Counted from the stretch's first letter, positions 7,080-16,057 are shown. The stretch: 64,000 nucleotides of DNA from Candidatus Kurthia intestinigallinarum (GCF_003991225.1 NZ_JTFC01000005.1:1-64000); one strand, 5' to 3'. The notes: a model not told the origin generated them from the letters alone. Program-made: numbers and translations.

Positions 7080-8510
7080 ATGGCTATTTATTTTGAATCA
7101 TTACAGACGTTTCAGGCGAACGGCGGCTTGAAGCAGTCAACAATTACAGCGAAGCAGCTACTACCGGCGTTAGTGACGCATATGCAACGAGGAGACCGAA
7201 AATTTTCGCTGCATATTAATGGGCGCCTGCCGAAGCCGCTTAGTGAGCTACTGCAGGATGCTTTTGACATCTCACATTTGCAGCAGCCGTTTCACACACA
7301 GCACTGCGCACGCCAGCAAAGCAAATATATAAACGTGTCAAAGAGCCGTATTAAAATTGATTTTTCGATGCATTACCGGATGTCGCGTGACGAGCATAAA
7401 TGGGTCGTTGATGAAATTGGGCGTATTTTAAAGCAATTGATTAAGGAGGATATGAGTGATGTGCAAAAGGTTGTCGCGGTACATGACTATATCGTGCGCA
7501 ATCACCAATATGAGATGAATACAACCGGCTCGCCGTTTACGGTATTTACCTTTATGCATGAGAAGCAGGGCGTTTGTATGGCGTATGCCTTACTTTTTGA
7601 AAAGATGATGGAGGAGCTTCACATTCCTTGTTATTACGTGGTCGGCAAGGCGGATGGTGAGAGTGATTTAGGGCATGCGTGGAATATGGTGCAGCTCGGC
7701 GGCGAGTGGTATCATATCGATGCGACATGGAATGATTTGGGCTCGAAGCTGAAAAATCATGAAATTCGCTATCGTTATTTTTTACGCTCGGATGAGTTTA
7801 TGAAGCGTGATCACCACTGGAATCACAATCATTACCCGCAGTGCCTGAGTGAGACGTATAAAGGCATGTCGAATTTTTATGATGTGACCTACTGTGAGGA
7901 TGCGATTTATTTTCCACATCCAACGTCGTCAAAGCTTATTAAAATGAATGTAGATACACGAAAAACAGCCGTATTAGTCGAGGGACGCGTGCAATTTTGC
8001 TCGGCATTTGAAGAGGCAATCTATTTTTGTGCGGTCGACAATGAACGTCATTTATATAAGCTAAATACGACAACAAATGAAGTTAGCTGTGTTGAAAAAC
8101 GCGAGGTCATCGCCATCAAGCGAACATTATCACAGCTTATTGTGACATTTCGTGAAGGAGAGCCACTATGCTTAGAAGGGGCCCTTCAGGAAATAACGGA
8201 GACTGTGGAGGCATATGATGTCGAGCTTGCGGGCTTTGGCAATAGCTGGTTCGGTACGTATAAGGGTAAGGCACAGGCCATTTGCTTTACAGACGGTGCA
8301 GGGCTCGAGCTACTTATTCAAGATAGCTATAAGCAAGTCGCTGTCGATATTTTATGCCATGACAAGCTACAAATTTCACTTACCGCGAATAAAAAACCAT
8401 TAAAAGCAACGAAGCCAGTAATTGTGACATTGCCAAAAGAGTTGGCCGAGCGAGTAGGGCAGGAGCGCGTAGAGATAATGGGCGATTGTGCGCTTAGATT
8501 AGAGGGATAA
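7080..8510 (+). CDS. Transglutaminase-like superfamily protein
   Basis: The central part (residues about 130-240) is a transglutaminase-like cysteine peptidase domain. It has Cys in KQGVCMAYALLFEKM, His in LGHAWNMVQLGGEWYHID and Asp in the same segment (YHIDATWND), the usual Cys-His-Asp triad. A preceding helix VVAVHDYIVRN is also typical of microbial family members. No signal peptide is evident (MAIYFESLQTFQANGG), so it is probably cytoplasmic. The N-terminal 100 residues and the C-terminal 200 residues (propeller-like strands such as DVTYCEDAIYFP and EAIYFCAVDNERHLYKL) are unassigned. GTAGGGA is the ribosome site. The gene is 12 bases upstream of the next one, which may share its transcript. 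Confidence 0.82.
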   Translation: MAIYFESLQTFQANGGLKQSTITAKQLLPALVTHMQRGDRKFSLHINGRLPKPLSELLQDAFDISHLQQPFHTQHCARQQSKYINVSKSRIKIDFSMHYRMSRDEHKWVVDEIGRILKQLIKEDMSDVQKVVAVHDYIVRNHQYEMNTTGSPFTVFTFMHEKQGVCMAYALLFEKMMEELHIPCYYVVGKADGESDLGHAWNMVQLGGEWYHIDATWNDLGSKLKNHEIRYRYFLRSDEFMKRDHHWNHNHYPQCLSETYKGMSNFYDVTYCEDAIYFPHPTSSKLIKMNVDTRKTAVLVEGRVQFCSAFEEAIYFCAVDNERHLYKLNTTTNEVSCVEKREVIAIKRTLSQLIVTFREGEPLCLEGALQEITETVEAYDVELAGFGNSWFGTYKGKAQAICFTDGAGLELLIQDSYKQVAVDILCHDKLQISLTANKKPLKATKPVIVTLPKELAERVGQERVEIMGDCALRLEG

Positions 8511-8521
8511 GGTGAAAATGA

Positions 8522-8998
8522 ATGAAAAAATTTAGAGGAAAACGACGTTACTTTCGTAATTTACAAAAGGAAGCACATATAAAGAATTATGATTTAGATT
8601 TTAGTGCGGAAAGTTGGTTTGATTTTTGGCATACGCATATCGACTTTTGTGGACATGGAAATGATGCTGTAAACATAAGAAAGCAACATGTAAAGGCTTT
8701 ATTTAATTTGTTTAATGAGGCAAATAAAGAGCTGGAAAACTGGGGAAAGCCTTATCAACTATGGATTGAACTATGTCATGAAGATGCTTCTATGGATGCG
8801 TTATTTATCCATTCGCCTAATCCAAATGCAGCTAATTTTCCGTATCAACATTCACTGAATCCGCTGAATGTAAAAGCGGAATTACCCGCTTATTTAACGG
8901 ATGTCATTAGTGTGGAACAGTATAAAATCGCAAGTTATGAAACAATTGAAGAAGATGGCAGAGTAGAGAAGCTATTTATCATTCAACTACAAAAATAG
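8522..8998 (+). CDS. Conserved Bacillales protein of unknown function (158 aa)
   Basis: This is a soluble protein with no signal peptide or membrane segment. It starts with a basic stretch (KKFRGKRRYFRNLQKEA). It is rich in Trp, His and Asp around SWFDFWHTHIDFCGHGN, has a helical middle (KQHVKALFNLFNEANKELENWG) and then the phrase LWIELCHEDASMDALFIHSPNPN. I recall similar proteins of unknown role in Bacillus genomes but cannot name a family. It follows the transglutaminase-like gene by 12 bases, with AAGGTG as a ribosome site, so the two may be co-transcribed. An immunity or accessory role would be speculation. Confidence 0.7.
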   Translation: MKKFRGKRRYFRNLQKEAHIKNYDLDFSAESWFDFWHTHIDFCGHGNDAVNIRKQHVKALFNLFNEANKELENWGKPYQLWIELCHEDASMDALFIHSPNPNAANFPYQHSLNPLNVKAELPAYLTDVISVEQYKIASYETIEEDGRVEKLFIIQLQK

Positions 8999-9040
8999 AT
9001 ACGCTTACTAAAAGATAATAGTATAAAGGAGATTTATTAG

Positions 9041-9451
9041 ATGAGTGACATTGTATGGTCATTAATTTTGTTTATAGGCGGAAGCATTTTTCTATTAAGT
9101 ATTATTATCTATATGTTTAAAAAACAACGAGGTCATAAAGATTTTCTTGTATCTATCATTATTCTCATTGTATTCTTTATCGTATGTGCGTATGGAAGTG
9201 TTCTAGCTGTCCAACAAGCATTTGACAATAAGAATAGATCGGTAGCTTCTGGAAAATGTACGATTTTAATTTTGGAAGATATAGGAGGACGATTTGGCTC
9301 TTACAGTCTCATTGATGTTGAAGTAAACGATGTATCCTTAAGCACAAATTTAGAAAACTTTCCAACGATAAAAGAAGGAACGTATCGTTGTAAAGTAGCG
9401 TATTCTAAACATACAGATAAAATTTTCGATTTGGAGATTTTAGAGGATTAA
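9041..9451 (+). CDS. Small two-helix membrane protein of unknown function
   Basis: Two hydrophobic segments (residues about 4-25, SLILFIGGSIFLLSIIIYMF, and 36-57, LVSIIILIVFFIVCAYGSVL) are joined by a short basic loop. An extracytoplasmic or cytoplasmic beta-rich tail of about 75 residues follows (CTILILEDIGGRFGSYSLIDVEV). AAAGGAG precedes the ATG at 8-9 bases. There is no family match that I can name. It is a single gene with a strong terminator. Confidence 0.7.
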   Translation: MSDIVWSLILFIGGSIFLLSIIIYMFKKQRGHKDFLVSIIILIVFFIVCAYGSVLAVQQAFDNKNRSVASGKCTILILEDIGGRFGSYSLIDVEVNDVSLSTNLENFPTIKEGTYRCKVAYSKHTDKIFDLEILED

Positions 9452-9462
9452 AAAACTGCTTG

Positions 9463-9493
9463 AAGCATGCGAATAAAAATGCATGCTTTTTTT
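9463..9493 (+). terminator. Rho-independent terminator
   Basis: AAGCATGC/GCATGCTT stem (9463-9470 with 9481-9488) and T run. Confidence 0.9.
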
Positions 9494-9526
9494 GATATAA
9501 TAAGTAAAAAATGGAGGGGTTAGACA

Positions 9527-11146
9527 ATGGGCTCGTTAGAAATCGTATCGATGGATTTTAAAAATGATGCATTAAATCGCATTAGCCAGCAAGAATCTTA
9601 TTTGAATTATCCTGTTATTTATTTGCTTAATAATGATAAGGAAGCTTACATCGGGGAAACGATTTATTTTAAAAAAAGAATGAAGGCGCATTTGAAAAAT
9701 AAGGCGCGTAAAAATTTAACACAAATCAATCTCATTCAGCATGAACGATTTAACCGCTCCGCAACATTTCATCTCGAAACGAAATTGATCAATTACTTTT
9801 TAGGAGATGAAAAATATTTATTACAAAATAAAAGTAAAACAGTAAGCCATGTGACACATAATTACTACGAAAAATCTTTTTATGATGAAGAAGTCTTTCA
9901 AGAGCTATGGCAACAATTGCGACAAAAAAAGCTTGTGCAGCATTCACTGCATGCAATCGAAAATAAAGATATTTTTAAGCTGTCGCCATTTAAAGAACTT
10001 TCTCGTGAACAGCTTGATTTAAAAGAGGAGGTACTCGAATTTTGTGAAAATCACATCCAGGATGAAAGCAGTTTGTTAATTATTGAAGGAGAAGCGGGCG
10101 TTGGAAAAAGTGTCGTACTGAGCTCGATTTTTAACACCTTACAAGAGTATGCACTAGAAGAGGGGGCGCTTAAGAAAACAACTAACTATTTGGTCGTCAA
10201 TCATGAGGAAATGCTCAAGACCTATAAAGGAATTGCTAAAAATGTGAAGCATCTAAAGGCTAAAAATATTGAAAAACCAACACCGCTTATTAACCGTCTT
10301 CAAAAAAATGATGAGCGTGCAGATATTATTTTAGTGGATGAGGCGCATTTATTATTAACACGCAAAGATACATATAATAATTTTTATGGAAATAATCAAT
10401 TAGAAGAATTAATGAAACTGGCAAAGATTGTGATTATTGTTTATGACCAAAATCAAGTATTGAAATTGAAGAGCCTATGGGAAGCTGCTAAACTGGAAAC
10501 CTTAAAGCAGACGGCAAAAACGTGTAAAGTTTACCCGTTAACGAATCAATTTCGTATGCAAGCCAATGATCAAATAATTAAATGGATTGATGCTTTTAAA
10601 GATAAGAAGCTACTGCCCATACCTGTAGATGAAAAATATGAGGTGGCCTGTTTTGATAGCTTGCAGCAGCTTCATCAAGCAATTGAAGAGAAAAATAAGG
10701 ACGTAGGATTAAGCCGCGTTGTTGCCACATTTGATTTTCTACATAAGAAAGACAATAAAACCTATTATGTAACGGAATCTAAAGGGGACTATCAAATGCC
10801 CTGGAATACAACTGCAAGTTCTACAACATGGGCAGAACGTCAGGAAACGATCCAAGAGGCGGGCTCTATTTATACGATTCAGGGATTTGATTTGAATTAT
10901 GTCGGGGTTGTGCTTGGGCCATCTATTCAGTATGATGCAGCGAATGATTGCTTGAGAATTGATACAACAAAATATAAAGATACAGGTGCTTATGCAGGGA
11001 CAGAAGGAATCGAAAATGTTGAGTTTGCGAAGGAACGAATCATTTTAAATTCACTCAATATTTTAATGAAACGCGGCGTTCATGGCCTCTATATTTATGC
11101 GTATGATGAAGCATTACGCGAGCGTTTAAAGGAGCTGAAAGCATGA
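9527..11146 (+). CDS. GIY-YIG nuclease domain fused to a DUF2075 (Schlafen-like/SF1) ATPase
   Basis: Residues about 28-110 form a GIY-YIG-type domain (VIYLL at 30-34, YIGET at 41-45, Arg51, candidate Glu in HLETKLI). Residues about 150-539 are a DUF2075 P-loop helicase-like ATPase. It has Walker A GEAGVGKS (188-195), Walker B IILVDEAH (267-274), a QFRMQ motif and the late motif YTIQGFDLNYVGVVLG typical of that family. The 539-aa length is in the usual range for this fusion. The MazG-like gene begins inside its last codons (ATGA overlap), so translation is coupled. GIY-YIG-DUF2075 proteins occur sporadically in accessory regions. A defence or nucleic-acid-processing role is inference; the domains themselves are clear. 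Confidence 0.85.
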   Translation: MGSLEIVSMDFKNDALNRISQQESYLNYPVIYLLNNDKEAYIGETIYFKKRMKAHLKNKARKNLTQINLIQHERFNRSATFHLETKLINYFLGDEKYLLQNKSKTVSHVTHNYYEKSFYDEEVFQELWQQLRQKKLVQHSLHAIENKDIFKLSPFKELSREQLDLKEEVLEFCENHIQDESSLLIIEGEAGVGKSVVLSSIFNTLQEYALEEGALKKTTNYLVVNHEEMLKTYKGIAKNVKHLKAKNIEKPTPLINRLQKNDERADIILVDEAHLLLTRKDTYNNFYGNNQLEELMKLAKIVIIVYDQNQVLKLKSLWEAAKLETLKQTAKTCKVYPLTNQFRMQANDQIIKWIDAFKDKKLLPIPVDEKYEVACFDSLQQLHQAIEEKNKDVGLSRVVATFDFLHKKDNKTYYVTESKGDYQMPWNTTASSTTWAERQETIQEAGSIYTIQGFDLNYVGVVLGPSIQYDAANDCLRIDTTKYKDTGAYAGTEGIENVEFAKERIILNSLNILMKRGVHGLYIYAYDEALRERLKELKA

Positions 11147-11478
11147 CAATTGAAGAACTACAAAAACAGGTGATAGCGTTTCGGGATGAGCGAAACTGGA
11201 AACAATTCCACAATCCAAAAGATGTTGCGCTATCATTGTCACTAGAGGCAAGTGAATTACTTGAAAATTTCCAATGGAAAACGAGTGATGAAGCATTAAC
11301 TATTAATAAAGAGAACATCAAAGACGAGCTAGCAGATGTTGTAATTTATGCATTATTATTTGCGGATGAGGCACAGATTGATTTAGCAAAAGCTGTTCAA
11401 CAAAAAATTAAAAAGAATGCCTTAAAATATCCAGTTGAAAAGGCAAAGGGAAATAAATCGAAATATACGGAGCTATAA
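11143..11478 (+). CDS. MazG-like (RS21-C6/dCTPase type) nucleotide pyrophosphohydrolase
   Basis: This 111-aa all-alpha NTP pyrophosphohydrolase would hydrolyse (d)NTPs to NMP and pyrophosphate. The metal-binding motifs are present: E-A-S-E in SLSLEASELLENFQWK (ExxE) and E-L-A-D in IKDELADVVIYALLFAD (ExxD). A Lys/Asn-rich end (KKNALKYPVEKAKGNKSKY) is typical of the subfamily. It overlaps the DUF2075 gene by 4 bases and shares its transcript. The exact substrate cannot be read from the sequence. In this context it might remove modified or signalling nucleotides, which is an inference from the tight coupling. Confidence 0.88.
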   Translation: MTIEELQKQVIAFRDERNWKQFHNPKDVALSLSLEASELLENFQWKTSDEALTINKENIKDELADVVIYALLFADEAQIDLAKAVQQKIKKNALKYPVEKAKGNKSKYTEL

Positions 11479-11482
11479 AATA

Positions 11483-11520
11483 AAAAAAGGGCGGTACCCA
11501 TACAGGTACTGTCCTTTTTT
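11483..11520. terminator. Bidirectional terminator between the MazG-like gene and the M24 peptidase gene
   Basis: An imperfect stem AAAAAAGGGCGGTACC/GGTACTGTCCTTTTTT lies between convergent genes and gives a T run on both strands. Confidence 0.8.
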
Positions 11521-11525
11521 CACTG

Positions 11526-12590
11526 CTATAGCACAATCAATTCTTTTGGTGAATGAGTAATAACCTCTGCGCCGTCCTTTGTCATAATGACGTCATCCTC
11601 GATACGCACGCCACCAAGTCCAGGGATATAAATACCAGGCTCCATTGTAAGCACCATATTTTCTCTCACTGGTGTAGCAACACCTTGTGCTAAGAAAATG
11701 TCCTCATGAATATCAAGGCCAATGCCATGGCCTGCACCATGACCGTATTGTGCGCCGTAGCCTTGTGCGGTAATGTAATCGCGTGATAGGCTATCGACCT
11801 CTTGTGCGGTCATGCCGATTTTCATTTCCTTCAGTGATAATTCCTGTGCTGCTAAGACAATATCATAAATTTTTCGTAGCTCAGCAGGCGGCTCTCCAAC
11901 AGCAATCGTGCGCGTCATATCCGAGCGATAGCCCTTATAATAAGCACCGAAATCTAGTGTCAGCATATCACCTGTTTCAATTTTTTTCTCTGTCGGTGCA
12001 CCATGTGGTAGGGCAGAGCGCGTACCTGAGGCAACAATCATATCAAATGATGCGCCATCTGCACCATTTTTACGCATATGTGATTCAAGCTCAAAAGCAA
12101 TTTCACGTTCTGTCACGCCAGGCTTAATAAACGTCAAAATATGCGTGAATGCCTCATCTGAAATCCATGCAGCTTTCTTAATTAATTCGATTTCATCAGG
12201 TGTTTTCGTTAGGCGTATTGCTTCAACAAGCAGTGACATCGGCTGTAATGTAGCCTTAATATTTGCTGTTAGCATACGATATGTAGCGAATGAGACATGC
12301 TGTTCTTCAAAGGCAAGTGTTGTAATATTTTGCTCTTTCAGCGAGGCATTAATAACATCATATACGTGTCTCGGGTTAATTTCTTGCACTGTAAAATCAG
12401 GGCATTGTGCTGTGGCTTGCTCTGTGTAACGGAAGTCCACGAATAATTTGGCCTCAGTTTGTGTGACGAGAACCGCGCCCTCACTTCCTGTAAAATTTGT
12501 TAAGTAGCGGCGGTTTTGATCGCTCATTACGATGAAAGCCTCAACATCTTGCTGTTTTAAGATGAGACGTAGCTTTTCTAAAATAGTCAT
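11526..12590 (-). CDS. M24B family Xaa-Pro peptidase (aminopeptidase P/prolidase-like)
   Basis: This is a cytoplasmic metallopeptidase that removes residues next to proline. The N-terminal creatinase-like domain (ILKQQDVEAFIVMSDQNRRYLTNFTGS) is followed by the pita-bread domain. Five metal ligands are visible in order: Asp in LTLDFGAY, Asp in YRSDMTRT, His in HGIGLDIHE, Glu in TMEPGIY and Glu in VRIEDDV. The length of 354 aa is normal (B. subtilis YqhT type). The start is the ATG at 12590 because GGAGGAATT lies 4-12 bases upstream; a longer frame to 12641 has no ribosome site. It is a single gene facing the MazG-like gene. Confidence 0.92.
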   Translation of the reverse strand: MTILEKLRLILKQQDVEAFIVMSDQNRRYLTNFTGSEGAVLVTQTEAKLFVDFRYTEQATAQCPDFTVQEINPRHVYDVINASLKEQNITTLAFEEQHVSFATYRMLTANIKATLQPMSLLVEAIRLTKTPDEIELIKKAAWISDEAFTHILTFIKPGVTEREIAFELESHMRKNGADGASFDMIVASGTRSALPHGAPTEKKIETGDMLTLDFGAYYKGYRSDMTRTIAVGEPPAELRKIYDIVLAAQELSLKEMKIGMTAQEVDSLSRDYITAQGYGAQYGHGAGHGIGLDIHEDIFLAQGVATPVRENMVLTMEPGIYIPGLGGVRIEDDVIMTKDGAEVITHSPKELIVL

Positions 12591-12657
12591 GAAAATTCCT
12601 CCCTTTAGCATCACTATAGCGCGAAAAGGTGGCGTCAACAATGGTTTTTTTGAAAAT

Positions 12658-12688
12658 TAAAAAATCGTACCGCAGTACGATCTTTTTA
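12658..12688 (-). terminator. Terminator of the GNAT gene
   Basis: A perfect 7-bp stem ATCGTAC/GTACGAT with loop CGCA is flanked by A and T runs. It overlaps the last codons of the acetyltransferase gene on the minus strand. Confidence 0.85.
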
Positions 12689-13207
12689 AGCAAAGCAGCC
12701 TTTATTAAATAAATACACATCTCCCGGTTCTTCAAAATTATCAAAGCGAGGATTTAATGCTAAGCCAAGGGCCTCCGCCGTTTTTATCGACGGGATATTA
12801 TTATATTTCGTACGCGCAACAATCTTAGGATTTGTATCAATTGTATCGTGAATATACTGTAGTACAAGCTCATTAGCCTCTTTTGTATAGCCCTTCCGTG
12901 TATAAGCTGTATCTAATCGATACGCTAAATTAAAAATACGGCCATTTTGCCAATCACGGTAGCGCACACCGCACATACCAATCACGTCATTAGAGGCCTT
13001 TTCAATCATAATAAAATAGCCAATTTCGTCACGTGTCCAGTCATCCATCCAGTTTAGTAACATCTCGCGGGTTTGTTCTATAGATTCATGTGGTCCACCT
13101 GGGTTGTAGCGATTTGTGGAAGGGTCAGCATGAATACGATGCATTGCTTCTAAATACTGTAAATCAGGTTGTACGAGCTTCAATCGATTATTTTCTAAAA
13201 TGACCAT
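12686..13207 (-). CDS. GNAT family N-acetyltransferase
   Basis: A 173-aa acetyltransferase of the RimJ/RimL-like type that would transfer acetyl from acetyl-CoA to an amine. It begins ILENNRLKLVQPDLQYLEAMHRI. The GNAT core strand is FNLAYRLDTAYTRKGYTKEANELVLQYI, where RKGYTKEA is the acetyl-CoA loop. ARTKYNNIPSIKTAEALG is the usual Asn-containing motif B. The ATG at 13207 is used because AGGAGG lies 7 bases upstream; the longer frame to 13249 has none. The substrate is unknown. It is expressed separately from the peptidase, with its own terminator. Confidence 0.88.
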   Translation of the reverse strand: MVILENNRLKLVQPDLQYLEAMHRIHADPSTNRYNPGGPHESIEQTREMLLNWMDDWTRDEIGYFIMIEKASNDVIGMCGVRYRDWQNGRIFNLAYRLDTAYTRKGYTKEANELVLQYIHDTIDTNPKIVARTKYNNIPSIKTAEALGLALNPRFDNFEEPGDVYLFNKGCFA

Positions 13208-13320
13208 GTGAAAGCCTCCTATCATTATCCATTCTATTCCCAAAATCAAATAAAATTATGCGATTTTTTTCTGGAATTTATATTCGCTTGCTATAGTCCT
13301 ATAGTGAGGAGGAGAACAAA

Positions 13321-13536
13321 TGAAAAAATTATTAAGTTCGATTACAGATTTTGTATCAACGAAAAAAGGCATGTGGCTGACCATCCTTATTTGGCTTGTT
13401 GCAATGGTCGCGCTAAGTGGGGGTAGTTCAAGTATTTACAACGTCTAAAGGAACCATTTCTGTAGAAGATGTGTCGACTATTTTAAAAGAAATTAAGGAT
13501 GAAATGCTAGATAGTTCAAAAATGCTACCACGTTGA
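13321..13536 (+). pseudogene. MMPL-family transporter, N-terminal relic with an IS end scar
   Basis: From the ATG at 13321, with GAGGAG upstream, the frame reads KKLLSSITDFVSTKKGMW then a membrane helix (LTILIWLVAMVA). This is the usual start of Bacillales MMPL exporters. At 13412 the sequence switches to a 20-base stretch identical to the right end of the TnpB element. The MMPL-like frame then resumes out of phase at 13432 (VFTTSKGTISVEDVSTILKEIKDE) and soon meets a stop at 13536. The resumed part fits the periplasmic segment that normally follows helix 1, so about 35-50 codons and nearly the whole IS are lost. The rest of the gene (600 or more codons) is gone. Confidence 0.7.
13412..13431 (+). 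mobile_element. 20-bp IS200/IS605 right-end scar
   Basis: Bases 13412-13431 are identical to 1163-1182, the terminal 20 bases of the TnpB element's right end including half of its terminal hairpin. No other part of the element is present here. The flank to the right is MMPL coding sequence, as expected for an insertion followed by a deletion that ate into the IS from the left. Confidence 0.8.
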
Positions 13537-13546
13537 TAGTATTTAA

Positions 13547-13686
13547 AAAGAGACTGGGACATACGTGTAAAACAACCTTTCCTATGAGCATATAAAAAAC
13601 CGGAATCGCGCGGTGGCGCGGTTCCGGTTTTGTGTTGTGAATGCTAAAAAAGGAACATGACGTGTTTTGTCCAAGTCTCCTTTTTA
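13547..13686 (-). repeat. Long palindromic intergenic repeat, copy A (reverse orientation)
   Basis: The outer arms AGAGACTGGGACA and TGTCCAAGTCTC can pair. The inner hairpin is AAAACCGGAATCGCG...CGCGGTTCCGGTTTT (about 13594-13634). Conserved side elements are TATGAGCATA and TTGTGAATGCTAAAAAAGGAACATGACGTG. The same order, reversed, is seen at 34840 and 38085. It lies downstream of the MCP gene and can act as its terminator. Confidence 0.85.
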
Positions 13687-13692
13687 TAATGG

Positions 13693-15378
13693 TTATACTT
13701 TAAATGCGCGAATCTCTTCATTTAATTGTTGCGCATGATTACTTAATTCCATTGCGACCTGAGTGATTTGCTCCATCGTCGCTTTTTGCTCTTCCATTGA
13801 ATCAACAATGACATGAATACTTTGAGAAGCCTGTGATGCCCCACCAGAAATGTCTTGAATAGAGGCAGCTACTTGCTCAGCACCTGCAGATAATTCCTCA
13901 GATGTTGCAGAAATATCTTCGATTTGTGCGGTCATTGTCGACACAGCCATTGAAATCGTATCAAAGGATGTATGTGCCTCCTCAATTACATCAACACCCT
14001 GTTTTACAGAGACAAGGGACGCTGCTACTGCTTTTTCAACATTCGCTGTATCTAGCTGAATCTCGTCCGTTAAGCGTTTAATCGAGTTCGCTGATTTCTT
14101 CGATTGCTCTGCAAGTTTTCCAACTTCTGCAGCAACAACTGCGAAGCCCTTCCCATGTTCGCCTGCACGTGCCGCTTCTATTGAGGCATTAAGTGCAAGT
14201 AGGTTCGTTTGATCGGTAATGTCGGTAATAATTTTTGTCATCAAAGCAATTTCCACCGTTTGTGCGGAAAGCTTCGTCACTAATTGACTAACTAAATCTG
14301 TCGAATTATTAATGTCTGTCATTTGTTTACTTGCATCGCTCACTGTCGCAAGCCCTTGTGAAGCTTGATTACTCGTATCTGATGCCGATTCGTTTAATGT
14401 TTGGGCAGATTCGGCAATGCGTTGTACGCCTTGAGCGGTTTCGTCCATTGCATAAGCACTTTCATTCGATGCTTCAACAGATGAAGAAGCACGCGCTGCA
14501 ACCGTTTCGACCTGTGATGTAATTTCGTCGCTCGTCGCACTTACTTCTTCTGTGCTTGCCGACAATTCTTCGGCTGCTGCGGATAATTGCTCTGCATTCA
14601 TTTGTAAATTTCCTACAAGATGATGAAGGTTATTTTTCATTTTATTGACACTTATCGCAAGCTGACCAATTTCATCTTTTGCGTGTACGGGAATATCTTG
14701 CTGTGTTAAATCTCCATCGGCGACAATATTTACGAGCTTGTTTACATTCGTCAGTGGGTTCACAATATGACGACGAATATACACGATAAAGAATAGCGTA
14801 ATCACGATACTGATAATTAATGAAATACTAGCTGTCCATTTTGTCGACGAAATCACAGAAGTTGTTTCATCTGCAATATCGGTTAATTGCTGATTTTGAT
14901 ACGTTCGCATTTCATCCGCAAGCTTTACCAAATGCCCATTTGAGCTTGCAATATCCTCTACAACAATTCGTTTTGCCTCGCGCTTATTTTTTGCATTAAT
15001 TGCGGTCATAAAGACGTTCATTTGGTCATTGAATTCATTATTGTATGTATTCAATTCCTTCCATTGCTGTTTGACTGAGGAAGCCATTAAATAATTTTCT
15101 AGCTTTGCAATGGAATCATCGACGCCCTTTGCGCTAGCAGCTAGTAGGTCACGATTACTTTCTGAGTCCTCGATAATAATGGCACGCGCATATAGACCTT
15201 GTTTATACAAATTAATCATAATTTCATCAAGTAATTGTACTTGTACAATCCTATTTTGGAAGGCCTCGTCTGCTTTTTTATCAATAGAGACGACATTAAT
15301 AATCGCAAACGAAATCGATAAAAACATAATAATCAAAATAGAGATAAAGGCCAAATTTAATTTTTTACTAACACTCAT
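13693..15378 (-). CDS. Methyl-accepting chemotaxis protein
   Basis: This 561-aa transmembrane chemoreceptor signals to CheA/CheW. TM1 is at residues 8-31, followed by an extracytoplasmic four-helix-bundle sensor (about 32-180, 4HB_MCP style). TM2 is at 181-201 and HAMP at about 203-255 ([23 protein letters not shown]). The signalling coiled coil contains the conserved tip [33 protein letters not shown]. It has Gln/Glu-rich methylation helices and no C-terminal pentapeptide. GGAGG sits 8 bases before the ATG. The gene follows the glutathione peroxidase gene by 12 bases and is likely co-transcribed with it. The ligand is unknown. Confidence 0.94.
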   Translation of the reverse strand: MSVSKKLNLAFISILIIMFLSISFAIINVVSIDKKADEAFQNRIVQVQLLDEIMINLYKQGLYARAIIIEDSESNRDLLAASAKGVDDSIAKLENYLMASSVKQQWKELNTYNNEFNDQMNVFMTAINAKNKREAKRIVVEDIASSNGHLVKLADEMRTYQNQQLTDIADETTSVISSTKWTASISLIISIVITLFFIVYIRRHIVNPLTNVNKLVNIVADGDLTQQDIPVHAKDEIGQLAISVNKMKNNLHHLVGNLQMNAEQLSAAAEELSASTEEVSATSDEITSQVETVAARASSSVEASNESAYAMDETAQGVQRIAESAQTLNESASDTSNQASQGLATVSDASKQMTDINNSTDLVSQLVTKLSAQTVEIALMTKIITDITDQTNLLALNASIEAARAGEHGKGFAVVAAEVGKLAEQSKKSANSIKRLTDEIQLDTANVEKAVAASLVSVKQGVDVIEEAHTSFDTISMAVSTMTAQIEDISATSEELSAGAEQVAASIQDISGGASQASQSIHVIVDSMEEQKATMEQITQVAMELSNHAQQLNEEIRAFKV

Positions 15379-15390
15379 TGGATTTCCTCC

Positions 15391-15936
15391 TTAAAGTAAT
15401 GATTCGATTGCTTGTTCAATGTCTAAAATTGAATCATCTGGCTCAAAGCGATGCACAACATGTCCCTGACGATTTACTAAAAATTTTGTGAAGTTCCAGC
15501 GAATATTCGGCGCGAGTAAATAGTCAGGATAATTTTCCTCAATATGAGCGTACAACATTTGTTGTTGCATATTGTCACGAGGCATGTCTTTGCAAGATAT
15601 TTCATGCTTTAAATAGTGAAATAAAGGATGTGCCTTTTCACCGTTTACCATCACTTTATCGAAGACTGGATAAGAGACACCATATTGTAATTTGCATTGT
15701 GTGGCAGTCGTTTGACTATCTTCTGGATTTTGTTCACCAAATTGATTGCAAGGAAAGGCTAAAATAGTAAAGCCGCGTTCTTGATAACGTGTATACAGTT
15801 TTTGCAAATCTTCATATTGATATGTAAATTGACACTGGCTTGCTGTATTCACAATAAGCATGACTTGTTGCTGATACGTTTGCATTGATAAAATCTCATT
15901 ATTGGGCTTTTTTACCAAGTAATTATAAATACTCAT
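15391..15936 (-). CDS. Glutathione peroxidase-like thiol peroxidase (BsaA type)
   Basis: It reduces peroxides, in Firmicutes most likely with thioredoxin as donor. Cys35 in NTASQC is the peroxidatic residue. Gln65 in FPCNQFGEQ and Trp147-Asn148 in RWNFTKFLV complete the catalytic tetrad. Cys81 in QCKLQYGVSYPVFDKV is in the position of the resolving cysteine of thioredoxin-dependent members. The length of 181 aa is slightly above the usual 158-165. There is no signal peptide, so it is cytoplasmic. It is upstream of the chemoreceptor gene in one apparent operon. No PerR or OhrR box that I would defend is visible upstream. Confidence 0.93.
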   Translation of the reverse strand: MSIYNYLVKKPNNEILSMQTYQQQVMLIVNTASQCQFTYQYEDLQKLYTRYQERGFTILAFPCNQFGEQNPEDSQTTATQCKLQYGVSYPVFDKVMVNGEKAHPLFHYLKHEISCKDMPRDNMQQQMLYAHIEENYPDYLLAPNIRWNFTKFLVNRQGHVVHRFEPDDSILDIEQAIESLL

Positions 15937-16057
15937 AAAAGTCTCCTCTTCTCTCTACTAAATTAGTTCTAATTATATAGGTAATAAAACTAAAAGACTA
16001 TATGTATGCTAGAAAAAAGTAAAAGATATTGAAAGGGTACAAGAATATGTCACAAAT

